A stretch of 49,067 nucleotides of DNA, taken from Gammaproteobacteria bacterium. GTDB taxonomy: Bacteria; Pseudomonadota; Gammaproteobacteria; SZUA-140. This document shows, one piece after another, positions 37,420 to 45,632 of the stretch. The position numbers and the translations under genes are program-made. The stretch's first letter is position 1. Each line of letters starts with the position of its first letter. The stretch is from positions 1 to 49,067 of the forward strand of contig WFVD01000019.1 of the NCBI GenBank assembly GCA_015491865.1, written 5' to 3'. The notes beneath the pieces are model-generated. The model was given only the letters and a program-made list of their open reading frames with translations, was not told where the DNA came from and searched no databases.

Positions 37420-37995
37420 TTAACGACCCATCACCAGCGATGGCTTCTGCAAGCGGCTGCTCTGACGCTCAATATCGCCCGCATCAAATGTCACCATCCG
37501 CACCTTATAGAGCACTGAGGGTAGATACTTCCCCCCCAGCATCCCCCACATGCTACTGAGATCCTGCATGCTCATATTCTCAACATCCAGCATCAGCCGT
37601 TCGATACGACGATCCAGGGCGGGCGTGCTCGTCCGGTCCATCACCGCCTGTCGCTGAAAGAAACTGACTGCCGCAGAGATAAACTTAAGCCCTTCAGCAT
37701 AGTTGCCACCACTGAAATTCCCGGCAACCATAAGATAAAGATTAAGATGAAGGGGGGGGGAGGATTCGATAACACGAGCGACATCAGTATGCGTATGCGG
37801 TTTCCGCTGCTGTGGCGTGGTGTCTTTCTCAATATTGACCAGAAACAGGACGAGCTTGTTATAGACGGGAACCGACACCGCACCGTCCTGCTCTAACAGA
37901 CTGGAGACCACCACCATATCTTCATTCAACGAAAAAGTTCGCCTGACATACTGATTCAGCTCAGTCGCGATATGGTCAATAGCAGCATCAATCAC
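37420..37995 (-). CDS. DUF4255 tail terminator/cap protein (Afp16-like)
   Basis: 191 aa from GTG 37995, with AAGG six bases upstream. It has a DUF4255/Pvc16-N pattern: an IDHIATELNQYVR start, NKLVLFLVNIEKD, LNLYLMVAGNFSGGNYAEGLKFISAAVSFFQ and a closing LGGKYLPSVLYKVRMVTFD strand. This protein ends and caps the sheath-tube trunk. It is the first gene of the eCIS run. The coding strand contains C9 (37752-37760) and G7 (37531-37537) tracts; a slip in the first would truncate the protein near residue 80. Confidence 0.9.
   Translation of the reverse strand: MIDAAIDHIATELNQYVRRTFSLNEDMVVVSSLLEQDGAVSVPVYNKLVLFLVNIEKDTTPQQRKPHTHTDVARVIESSPPLHLNLYLMVAGNFSGGNYAEGLKFISAAVSFFQRQAVMDRTSTPALDRRIERLMLDVENMSMQDLSSMWGMLGGKYLPSVLYKVRMVTFDAGDIERQSSRLQKPSLVMGR
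37752..37760 (-). repeat. Nine-base C homopolymer within the terminator gene
   Basis: A run of nine G on the given strand, C9 on the coding strand, encodes part of the Ser-Pro-Pro-Leu segment near residue 78-81. It is the longest G/C homopolymer seen in the window and a potential slippage site. Confidence 0.85.
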
Positions 37996-38044
37996 CTGAC
38001 ACCTTCCCCTCTCTCTTTCCTTCGCTCAATAAGCGACTTTAGGC

Positions 38045-38071
38045 AGAGTGCCTGCAGAGCAGTAGCACTCT
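38045..38071. promoter_or_regulatory. Inverted repeat in the eCIS leader
   Basis: A perfect 7-bp inverted repeat (AGAGTGC / GCACTCT, 13-nt spacer) lies between the candidate promoter and the first eCIS gene. It has no T-run on either strand, so it is more like an operator or a leader-RNA hairpin than a terminator. Confidence 0.35.
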
Positions 38072-38142
38072 TGATTCACATCCACTGCTAGAAAAATTAG
38101 TGCGCCGATGGTTATTATTATCTGGCACTAAAAACAGGAAGG

Positions 38143-38171
38143 AGTATAGCCACTCTTTTTACAACGGTAAA
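38143..38171 (-). promoter_or_regulatory. Candidate sigma-70 promoter for the eCIS operon
   Basis: On the - strand TTTACC (38166-38171) and TATACT (38143-38148) are separated by exactly 17 bases, a good fit to -35/-10 spacing with 4/6 and 5/6 consensus matches. It would start transcription about 140 nt before the DUF4255 gene. Unproven; the GNAT gene upstream is on the same strand, so readthrough is also possible. Confidence 0.4.
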
Positions 38172-38235
38172 CAACCATCTATTTACCATCATATTGATGC
38201 TTATATAAACCGGCCGTTCGGGTAAGCGGCATTAC

Positions 38236-38664
38236 CTATCTCTCATCAAGTAACTGTGCAAAGTGGTAACCCGCAACCCTCATCCCTTCGCGCTCATAAA
38301 AGCGGTGCGCATCTATACGCTGCATTCCGGAATCAAGATGCAGTTGAGCACAACCCTCTTTAACTGCATATTCAGTTAGCCACGTCAGCAGCGCTTTTCC
38401 GTAACCATGCGAACGCCGGGCAGAGAGCGTCACAAGATCATCAACATAAAGAAAGCGCCCCCACGCAAGATTGACACCGATACGAAATCCGGCCACCGCC
38501 ACAGGCGCCCCTTCTGCCTCAAGGCATGCCAGCAGATACCCCTGCGACTGCTGCTCCTGAACCCGCTTAACAAACACCGCCTTCTCAAGGTGTGGGCGCA
38601 GCTCCAGCATTACCGGAAAACAGGCTGCAATTGCCTGCTCAGTTTCAGCAAGATAGATAGTCAT
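38236..38664 (-). CDS. GNAT-family N-acetyltransferase
   Basis: 142 aa. It has a typical GNAT fold with the acetyl-CoA binding motif A region LYVDDLVTLSARRSHGYGKALL (R/Q-x-x-G-x-G/A variant RRSHGYGKA) and a C-terminal HRFYEREGM motif. It transfers an acetyl group from acetyl-CoA to an unknown amine. An SD AGAGG lies 6 nt before the ATG. It is upstream of, and same-strand with, the eCIS operon but separated by 240 nt, so it is probably unrelated. Confidence 0.88.
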   Translation of the reverse strand: MTIYLAETEQAIAACFPVMLELRPHLEKAVFVKRVQEQQSQGYLLACLEAEGAPVAVAGFRIGVNLAWGRFLYVDDLVTLSARRSHGYGKALLTWLTEYAVKEGCAQLHLDSGMQRIDAHRFYEREGMRVAGYHFAQLLDER

Positions 38665-38761
38665 GTTACGCCTCTCTCATTTCTGGAGGACCATTATTAC
38701 TCACCGTCCTCCAGATGTGTAGCAAGATTCGGCACCTGCAAACAACCGTGATTAAACCCAC

Positions 38762-38767
38762 TATAAT
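38762..38767 (+). promoter_or_regulatory. Candidate -10 element for the RraB gene
   Basis: A perfect TATAAT lies 57 nt before the RraB start in the divergent GNAT/RraB intergenic region. No good -35 is visible at the proper spacing, so the call is weak. Confidence 0.3.
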
Positions 38768-38824
38768 AAAGTGCTATATTTGCAACCAATACCGGCTGCT
38801 TACAACCCAGAAAAAAGGTAACCC

Positions 38825-39160
38825 ATGGATTTTCCCAATACAGAAGATGGTGAACTGCTTCGTGAGATGCAACAGGCGGGCATGGATCTAACGATCCCAC
38901 ACAATGTCGATTTTTTTATTAACTTCGGTAAAAAGCAGAATGCTGAAAAGATGCGGGCGGAGGTCGAAACCAACAATAGCAACGGCCGTTTTTCGTTAAT
39001 GGAAAATGAGAACCACGACGGCTGGGTGCTCTGCTGCACAATAGCGATGATCCCATCTCATGACGACATTGTTGAGGTCGAAAGAGCATTTGATAAAATC
39101 GCGGCAAACCACCAGGGGGAGAGTGACGGCTGGGGTGTACTCCATTGCGATGATGAGTGA
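38825..39160 (+). CDS. rraB: RraB-family regulator of RNase E activity
   Basis: 111 aa. The layout matches RraB: an N-terminal MDFPNTEDGELLREMQQAGMDL helix, the NVDFFINFG strand motif, a long helix with AEKMRAEVE, then a C-terminal domain with MIPSHDDIVEVERAFDKIA and a final GWGVLHCDDE acidic tail. RraB binds RNase E and modulates degradosome action in gammaproteobacteria. An AAGG SD sits 6 nt upstream. It stands alone, divergent from GNAT and convergent with the patatin gene. Confidence 0.88.
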   Translation: MDFPNTEDGELLREMQQAGMDLTIPHNVDFFINFGKKQNAEKMRAEVETNNSNGRFSLMENENHDGWVLCCTIAMIPSHDDIVEVERAFDKIAANHQGESDGWGVLHCDDE

Positions 39161-39188
39161 TAAACCTGTATAAGGGTTGAGTGGTATT

Positions 39189-40142
39189 TCACACCCCGTC
39201 CATCTGCCGTAACGCCTCACGCTGCCGCATCACGGCTGCCCGCCCCTCTGCGATCGCCATCACGGCCTGGTCAAACTCCATCAAACCCAAGTGCGCCAGG
39301 CGCGGCGAGAGATGCACCTCCGGCGGGTCGGCAGCGAGGCGATTACGCGTGATCTGGTCCTGCACAATATTGATCGAACTGGCCATGACATCAAAGACCC
39401 CCGGTGCTCGCCCTTCACCCAGCAGCGGTGATAGCAGCATCTCTTTCGGAGCCTTAAGCGTATGCTTCAGCTGGGTTGATATACGTTGCAGAAGACCACC
39501 CTCTTCCGAAAGCAGCTCATCATAAACCACTTCGCTCTTGTCATCACGCCGCCTTGCATGCCGCCCGACAATATCGCTATTGAGATCGACTGCAATCACC
39601 TGCTCAGCCCCAAGCGCACGGCAGAGTGATACCGGCACCGGATTGGTCAGACCGCCATCGACCAGCCAGCGCCCCTCCCAGGCAACAGGGGCAAACAGCC
39701 CTGGCAGGCTGATAGAGGCCCGCACCGCCTCCAGTAGTGAGCCGTGCTGAAACCAGACCTCTGCACCACTATCCAGCTCGGTGGCAGTGGCACCAAACTT
39801 GATCGGTAACTGTTCAATCATCACCTCCAGCGTATGGGCACGCACAAACTCGGTCAGTTTTTCACCCTGAATCAGCCCGCCACCCAGCAGCGATGGATCG
39901 ATATAGTTGAGTATTTCACGCCAGGTGAGGTGTTCTACCCCGCCTGCTAATTGATCAAGCCGTCCACTCGCATAGGCTGCGCCGACCAGCGCACCGATTG
40001 AACTGCCAGCAACAACACCAGGACGAATACCCAACTCTGCTAGCGCCTGTAGCACGCCGATATGTGCCCAGCCGCGTGCAGAGCCGCTACCCAACGCCAG
40101 GCCGATCTCATGGTTGACCGGAACTGTTAATTGCTCACTCAT
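39189..40142 (-). CDS. Patatin-like phospholipase (RssA/YchK-like)
   Basis: 317 aa. It has the oxyanion-hole motif GSGSARGWAHIGVLQAL near the N-terminus, a nucleophile elbow GSSIG with Ser48, and the Asp dyad partner in a DGGLTNPVP motif. These are the residues of an acyl hydrolase acting on membrane lipids. The C-terminal ~100 residues match the longer RssA-type proteins. No signal peptide, so cytosolic or membrane-peripheral. The start region is 11 bases from the frame start of the divergent HDOD gene. Confidence 0.9.
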   Translation of the reverse strand: MSEQLTVPVNHEIGLALGSGSARGWAHIGVLQALAELGIRPGVVAGSSIGALVGAAYASGRLDQLAGGVEHLTWREILNYIDPSLLGGGLIQGEKLTEFVRAHTLEVMIEQLPIKFGATATELDSGAEVWFQHGSLLEAVRASISLPGLFAPVAWEGRWLVDGGLTNPVPVSLCRALGAEQVIAVDLNSDIVGRHARRRDDKSEVVYDELLSEEGGLLQRISTQLKHTLKAPKEMLLSPLLGEGRAPGVFDVMASSINIVQDQITRNRLAADPPEVHLSPRLAHLGLMEFDQAVMAIAEGRAAVMRQREALRQMDGV

Positions 40143-40153
40143 GGTTAAGGATT

Positions 40154-41224
40154 ATGACAGATTTAAAACAGCATGCTATCACCCAGTGCCCGCCGAACGA
40201 CCTCATAATAAAAGCCGCTCAAAACACAACCATGATTGATAGCTTTAACCAACTCTTCGCTGACCCTTCCCGATCCGACCATCAAGTAATACCCGATGGT
40301 GCCGTTATCATACACAGGACAACACTATGGCCATTTGTACAGACGATGGAAAACAGCCAGGAAAATAGCCCCGAAGATGCAATCGATAACGAAATCGAGT
40401 TTTTTCGGAATCTGTGTAGCGAACTGTGTAAAGAGGATGTAAATCTGCCCACCTTGCCCGATGTGGCGCTGCGCATTAAAAAGGTATTAAGTGATCCGGA
40501 CTGCTCAACCGAGAGGGTCTGTCGCGTCATTAGCGCAGAACCAGTGGTTAGCGCCAGCCTCATCAAACTGGCCAACTCGGCGGCCTTTGCGCCGAGCTCA
40601 CAGCCGGTCACTACACTCAAAGTAGCCATCACACGCGTGGGGTACGACATCGCGCGCAACACCGCTATTTCAGTTGCCATCAAAAACACCTTCGACCCCG
40701 GCAAGGCGAAACACCTGGCGCTTCATTTGAAACAGCTCTGGAAACATAGCCTGAAAGTGGGCGCCATCGCCTATGTGCTACCCAACAAACCTCGACATAT
40801 CACCCCAGATGAGGCGATGCTAGCAGGGCTGGTACATGATATCGGAAAGTTCTATATTTTAATGCGGGCGGATAGCAACCCGGCACTCTTCAAAAACAGG
40901 GCGACGCTGGATGAACTTACCGTACTGTGGCATGCCGGTATCGGCAAGGTTATTCTTGAAACCTGGGGATTTACCGATGAGATTGTCGAGGCCACCGATG
41001 AACATGAGCTCCTTGATGATCGATCACCGCGTGCCGCCAACCTTACCGATGTGGTTATCGCCTCCAACCTGCTGTCGCATATTGGAAAAAACTCCCCCTA
41101 TCGTGACATCGACTACTCAACCCTGCCATCTTTCCAGCGACTTGGACTCGACGCTGAACAGATCGCAACGATCATGACCCGTTCAAAGAGTCAGATTAAC
41201 GCAATGATCCAGGCGTTGAGCTAA
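40154..41224 (+). CDS. HDOD-domain signalling protein
   Basis: 356 aa if translated from ATG 40154 (AAGG three bases upstream). Downstream in-frame ATGs at 40232 and 40346 also lack good SDs. The HDOD domain starts near residue 72 with LPTLPDVALRIKKVLSDPDCS and includes AEPVVSASLIKLANSA, ITRVGYDIARN and the degenerate HD-like LAGLVHDIGKFYIL, followed by DEHELLDD. HDOD proteins are regulatory relatives of HD phosphohydrolases, often in c-di-GMP or stress signalling. The first 64 residues may be non-native because they overlap the divergent promoter region. The stop codon overlaps that of the convergent FG-GAP gene. Confidence 0.85.
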   Translation: MTDLKQHAITQCPPNDLIIKAAQNTTMIDSFNQLFADPSRSDHQVIPDGAVIIHRTTLWPFVQTMENSQENSPEDAIDNEIEFFRNLCSELCKEDVNLPTLPDVALRIKKVLSDPDCSTERVCRVISAEPVVSASLIKLANSAAFAPSSQPVTTLKVAITRVGYDIARNTAISVAIKNTFDPGKAKHLALHLKQLWKHSLKVGAIAYVLPNKPRHITPDEAMLAGLVHDIGKFYILMRADSNPALFKNRATLDELTVLWHAGIGKVILETWGFTDEIVEATDEHELLDDRSPRAANLTDVVIASNLLSHIGKNSPYRDIDYSTLPSFQRLGLDAEQIATIMTRSKSQINAMIQALS

Positions 41225-44200
41225 CTCATTGAAGAACGGCGTTGCCAACACCTTAACGCCGTTAAAGCCAGCAACAGAATCAACCACCCAATGGCACTCG
41301 CTCCACCGCCACCACCGCCGACTGATGCGATAATCGCCTCCGTGACAGTCACAGAGAGCTCCTGCGTGTCACTGCTGTTACCCGCCCCCCCATCTTCAAC
41401 GGTAACGCGAACATGGTAGACGTTGTCACCATTACTGTCGGTCGGCTGATCAAAATCAGGAGGCTCGATAAAGCTCAGCTTTCCTGTGCTGCTGTTGATC
41501 GTAAACTTGTCGGCGTCAGCGCCACCGGTGATACCAAAGGCCAGCACGCCTTCATCATCATCTACCTTGACGATGGTGACTAATGTCTGGTTCTCTTCAA
41601 CGCTGATTGAAGCCGTGTCACCCCCACCATCACTGATAATCACTGGTGCACTATTGACCTCTATCGTCAGCTTGTTCAAAAGGGGCGTGCGCACGGGTGA
41701 TAGTGAAAACATCTCCACTTTCCAGCGCAGGTCATCTGTGCCGATATCCGGAAAAGTAAAGGCTGTTGCGGCGCGAACTCGATGCCATTTTGTCCCGCCA
41801 TTGTTTGAAAGATAATAATCAATCCGGGTATTGCGTGTTGTTGCACTGTTGACGCTATCTGAAACGGTTAGGACAACATTCCGGATATTGGTCGCTGTAC
41901 CGTTGATCTTTTGTGATACCACCCGTCCAAGATGGGGTTGATAGATGATGTTGCGGTAGAGCTTGTTAGTCAGCCCATATTCTGCAGCCACCAGATCTTC
42001 ATCCCCATCCCCGTCCATATCAGCGAGTGCCAGCCCACGCGTTGTCGTATTATTATCCAGACTAAACGCAGCACCCGTCGTACTAAAACTACCCATACCA
42101 TCATTAAGATAGCGCTTATTAGGCTCAACGTAATTCCCGACCAATAGATCCTGGTCACCATCTCCATCCACATCCATTAACACCACGCTGGTGGTCACAT
42201 CTTTTTCAGTGCCGATAGCAGCACCTATGCTATTCACAGGGAAACTATTGACGTTTAAGTAAATCTTATTGCCACCGCTATTCCCAACAACCAGATCAAG
42301 ACCACTGACACCATCAATATCCCCTAACACCATGCTGCGCGTATCGTCGGTGTCGACTCCAATATCTGTTGCTGCTAAAAACCCGCCAGCACCGTTATGA
42401 AGGTATAGCTTATTTTCCTGACCACTGTTGCCTACAACCAGATCCAGACCTGAGGCACCATCAATATCCCCTACGGCAATGGTATATGTATTATCTGTTT
42501 CACTTCCAATATCTGTTCCGCTAACTGAAAAAACACCGCTACCATTGTTGAGGTAGAATTTATTCGTCCCTTCCCAGTTGCCAGTGATTACATCCAGACT
42601 GGCATCACCATTCACGTCGATCAGCGCAATACTGGTCGTAGCATCCACATCCGGATTTGCGGCATCACCGATAGCTTCACCAGTAACAGGAAAAACACCA
42701 TTACCATCATTTAAGTAAACTTTATTCGTTGCCCCCCAGTTAGCAACCAGCAGATCCAGATCGCTGTCACCATCCACATCTGCAAGCGTAAGACTATAAG
42801 TGACATCTGTTTCGGAGCCGATATCGACACCGTCATCAGGAAAGCCACCGCTGCCATCATTCAGATAAAGTTTATTGGTTTGCCCGGCATTTCCGGCAAT
42901 AAGATCGATACCGTTGATGCCATCAACATCCCCCAACACCACCACCATGGTGTTATCGCTCTCTGCCCCGATAGCGATACCGGCAAGCGAAAAACCACCC
43001 CGCCCAGCATTCAGATAGAGCTTGGTTGTAGCATTATTATCGCCTGTCAGAATATCGAGATCGCCATCACCATCCACATCGCCAAGTGCTGTACTGTACG
43101 AATTGATACTGGCCGAAGAACCCCCAACTATTTCACCACTATCCGGAAAGCCACCCGAGCCATCATTGAGATAACGTTTGGTCTCAGCCCCCTCATTGGC
43201 AACAATCAGGTCGATATCACCATCGCCATCACTATCACCCAGCGCTAGACTGGTCGTACCATCCAGCGCATCACTCACACCAATGCTGATACCGCCGCTA
43301 CCAAAAATTCCGCCTGCATTCAGATACAGTTTGTTCGCCTGCCCTCTGTTCCCGGCCACTATATCGATATCACCATCACCATCAACATCACCAGCAACAA
43401 GCGAGCTTGTGTTATCACTATTCAGCCCAACAGGAAACCCAGCCGACGGGAAACCACCACTGCCATTATTAAAATACAGTTTGTTGACAACGGTAAGACT
43501 GTCGCTGCCAACAACCAGATCCAGATGACCGTCATTATTCACATCCAGCAGCACACTGCTGGTTGTGTTATCCATTGATGAGCCAATCGCAATGCCATTA
43601 GCAGAGAAACCACCACTGCCATTATTTAGATAGAGCTTATTGGTCTGGCCGTAATTCCCGGCGACCAGGTCCAGGTCTCCATCGCCATCAATATCGCCAA
43701 GATTCACGCTATAGGTGTCATCGCTGTCGCTATCGATAACAATGCCGCTGGATGAAAAACTACCGCTATTATTTAGATAGAGTTTATTCGCCTGCTGATT
43801 ACTATTCCCTACAACCAGATCGAGATCGCCGTCACCATCGACATCACCTAACACAAGGCTGCGGCTACTATCAGCCTCTGCCGGTGTCACCGCACCAATA
43901 GGAATTCCGCTGGTAGAAAAGCTACCGCTTCCATTGTTCAGATTAAAATAGAGCATGTTTGCCTGACCAAGGTTGCCCACCAGCAGGTCCAGCGCACCAT
44001 CATTATTGATATCACCCAGTACAATACTGCGCGTCATGTCCGCCTCGGTACCGGCACTCAATTCCGTTTCATTACCATTTGGCAGACGGCTATTCCAGGC
44101 AAGAAATGCGGCCTGCTCATCCGTTGACCAGTTAGCATTGGTCAATACACTATTTCTGAATGTTGTATCAGCAAAATCTTCGGTGAAAGTTAGAATCCCG

Positions 44201-44295
44201 GGCGCTGAATCAGACTGCGCATTAATAGATGGAGACGACATCAGAAATAGAGCCAATGAGAAACTTACGCCAACAGCACGTGCTTTACGACTCAT
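41221..44295 (-). CDS. Large FG-GAP/VCBS-repeat surface protein with cadherin-like domain and GlyGly-CTERM-like tail
   Basis: 1024 aa from ATG 44295; a TTG at 44313 is less likely. A signal peptide (about 1-27, cleaved after INA) is followed by 14 FG-GAP/VCBS type repeats, each with a calcium-binding DxDGDGDLDLVVGN-like loop, probably forming a beta-propeller/rod. After a spacer there is a cadherin-like domain (VEENQT..V, NVYHVRVTVEDGG). The C-terminus has GGGGGGASAIGW, a hydrophobic helix and a basic end, a GlyGly-CTERM-like sorting signal processed by rhombosortase. It should be exported and anchored or released at the surface, perhaps binding polysaccharide or cells. The stop overlaps that of the convergent HDOD gene. 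Confidence 0.85.
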   Translation of the reverse strand: MSRKARAVGVSFSLALFLMSSPSINAQSDSAPGILTFTEDFADTTFRNSVLTNANWSTDEQAAFLAWNSRLPNGNETELSAGTEADMTRSIVLGDINNDGALDLLVGNLGQANMLYFNLNNGSGSFSTSGIPIGAVTPAEADSSRSLVLGDVDGDGDLDLVVGNSNQQANKLYLNNSGSFSSSGIVIDSDSDDTYSVNLGDIDGDGDLDLVAGNYGQTNKLYLNNGSGGFSANGIAIGSSMDNTTSSVLLDVNNDGHLDLVVGSDSLTVVNKLYFNNGSGGFPSAGFPVGLNSDNTSSLVAGDVDGDGDIDIVAGNRGQANKLYLNAGGIFGSGGISIGVSDALDGTTSLALGDSDGDGDIDLIVANEGAETKRYLNDGSGGFPDSGEIVGGSSASINSYSTALGDVDGDGDLDILTGDNNATTKLYLNAGRGGFSLAGIAIGAESDNTMVVVLGDVDGINGIDLIAGNAGQTNKLYLNDGSGGFPDDGVDIGSETDVTYSLTLADVDGDSDLDLLVANWGATNKVYLNDGNGVFPVTGEAIGDAANPDVDATTSIALIDVNGDASLDVITGNWEGTNKFYLNNGSGVFSVSGTDIGSETDNTYTIAVGDIDGASGLDLVVGNSGQENKLYLHNGAGGFLAATDIGVDTDDTRSMVLGDIDGVSGLDLVVGNSGGNKIYLNVNSFPVNSIGAAIGTEKDVTTSVVLMDVDGDGDQDLLVGNYVEPNKRYLNDGMGSFSTTGAAFSLDNNTTTRGLALADMDGDGDEDLVAAEYGLTNKLYRNIIYQPHLGRVVSQKINGTATNIRNVVLTVSDSVNSATTRNTRIDYYLSNNGGTKWHRVRAATAFTFPDIGTDDLRWKVEMFSLSPVRTPLLNKLTIEVNSAPVIISDGGGDTASISVEENQTLVTIVKVDDDEGVLAFGITGGADADKFTINSSTGKLSFIEPPDFDQPTDSNGDNVYHVRVTVEDGGAGNSSDTQELSVTVTEAIIASVGGGGGGASAIGWLILLLALTALRCWQRRSSMS
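41932..44110 (-). repeat. Array of 14 FG-GAP/VCBS coding repeats
   Basis: About every 130-150 bases the protein repeats a (V/L)GD(V/I)DGDGDLDL(V/I)xGN calcium loop followed by a NKLYLNxGSGGF strand. The fourteen loops are not identical (for example DVNNDGHLDL, DIDGASGLDL, DMDGDGDEDL), so these are diverged protein repeats, not recent DNA duplications. Confidence 0.85.
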
Positions 44296-44313
44296 ACCAC
44301 CAGATACCTTCAA

Positions 44314-44741
44314 TAATGGTTGGGATTACCAGGAATGCCGCCCCCCCGGACGGCGAAACGAACATATTATTATATCTGCAATTCTGTAAAAAAACTAAAG
44401 CGATACAACCCAATATCGCCAGCAGTAACAAATAGCACCCCCTCATGACGAGACGCTATCAGCCTTCCAGCGATAGGTTTTATGACGATCAGCCAGGTGG
44501 TAACAGTGACAGCGCTGGATATGCCCAATCATATACAGAAAGCGTAAGCGCGTGAAAAGAATAAAAGTGTCTCGGCGATTTGTACGACAGGAATAGAGGT
44601 GACGGTATAATCAGGGCCTGTCTCCGCAGACCAGATGCGATGACTCACGGCCCTTACCAGCCTGCTGCCGATGCCAGTTAATGGCCATCGACAGCATCTG
44701 TTTCAATTAATCAGCGCTTCTTTAAGTGTTTTATAAATGCG
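44314..44741. other. Gene-poor interval between the FG-GAP and PEP-CTERM genes
   Basis: About 430 bases without a convincing gene on either strand. It holds the upstream region of the FG-GAP gene (including a C7 run at 44341-44347) and the downstream end of the PEP-CTERM gene. A TATAAT (around 44610) on the + strand has no suitable -35. I see no tRNA, no clear terminator and no repeat. Confidence 0.6.
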
Positions 44742-45410
44742 CTATTGGGGCTTTTTCAAACGGCGGAAACCGATAACCGCCAGGCCAAGTGCTAACAGAA
44801 CAAGCGCCCCCGGCGCAGGAACAGTCGTTGCGCCAGGAGAGAAAGCGGTCAGAACACGCACATAATCGCCGGGGCTACCCGCTCGCCAATCTACATTGAG
44901 CCGCCTGGCATTCCCGGCATCAATAGACACAGAATCATTCGGCTCCAGTCCACGCAAGCCGCCACTTAAATAAGTGACACCCGTGTTGGCAAGATAATCA
45001 CTGGCATCAAGGTTGATAGAACTGGTAATGACCGCAAGAATATCGGCATCAAACTCAACCCAGCCGGTTTGACGAACCGTAAACTCGGGGTCAAAAAATA
45101 CATACTGACTTGCAACAATGGTATTCACAGCCAGAGTGCCTGCAGTTCCAGTCAACGCTAAAATATCCACATTAAGTGGGTTATTCAAAATCGCAGTGTT
45201 CTGGTCTTCATTAAATGCATAGAGGTTTGTGTTCTGAAAGTTATTATTGCCAACCGTATTGTCAGGGGTTGAATCTGTAAACCCTGGTGTCAGCTCAACA
45301 AATGAACCTGTACCGAAGGTCACTGCACCACTGATAATCGTTGCATGAGCATTTGAGACAACAGCCGACAACATGACAAAGCCTGATATTAGTAATGATA
45401 AAGGTCTCAT
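44742..45410 (-). CDS. PEP-CTERM exported protein
   Basis: 222 aa. N-terminal signal peptide (about 1-23, ending in SNAHA). The middle part is a beta-rich, secreted domain of unknown function with few charged residues. The C-terminus is a classical PEP-CTERM sorting domain: VPAPGALVLLALGLAVIGFRRLKK, that is a V-P-x-P motif, a hydrophobic helix and a basic cluster. PEP-CTERM proteins are sorted by exosortase and usually linked to exopolysaccharide surfaces; no exosortase is in this window. A good GGAGT SD lies before the ATG. Confidence 0.9.
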   Translation of the reverse strand: MRPLSLLISGFVMLSAVVSNAHATIISGAVTFGTGSFVELTPGFTDSTPDNTVGNNNFQNTNLYAFNEDQNTAILNNPLNVDILALTGTAGTLAVNTIVASQYVFFDPEFTVRQTGWVEFDADILAVITSSINLDASDYLANTGVTYLSGGLRGLEPNDSVSIDAGNARRLNVDWRAGSPGDYVRVLTAFSPGATTVPAPGALVLLALGLAVIGFRRLKKPQ

Positions 45411-45514
45411 TATTATTTACTCCCTTCCTTTAACCTGCAAAATAGAAAAAGCCGTGAGCATGCGCTGCACTCACTCAATGCCTTCAACTTGACACCGACC
45501 ATACCTGACGAGAG

Positions 45515-45530
45515 GTTACAGCCAGGTAAC
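45515..45530. promoter_or_regulatory. Inverted repeat upstream of the PEP-CTERM gene
   Basis: GTTAC-6-GTAAC, about 105 nt before the start codon of the PEP-CTERM gene. It could be an operator; there is no T-run. A separate perfect 14-bp AT-rich palindrome lies at 45568-45581. Confidence 0.3.
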
Positions 45531-45632
45531 AGTGGCGTATTTAAAGCCGGATACAATAACCACCTTTTCTTTAATTAAAGATAAAACAATAACCTATAGT
45601 ACAAAAATAAAATAGAAGAGGCCGGGCAGTTT

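Noticed and set aside
40282-40704. 140-aa open frame on the - strand within the HDOD gene
   Set aside because: Shadow of the HDOD coding frame; no motif or SD.
41932-44110. Possible DNA tandem repeat or CRISPR-like array
   Set aside because: The periodicity comes from diverged FG-GAP protein repeats; DNA units are not identical and have no spacer structure.
44590-44620. TATAAT on the + strand as a promoter
   Set aside because: The nearest TTGTAC is 20 bases away and no + strand gene follows.
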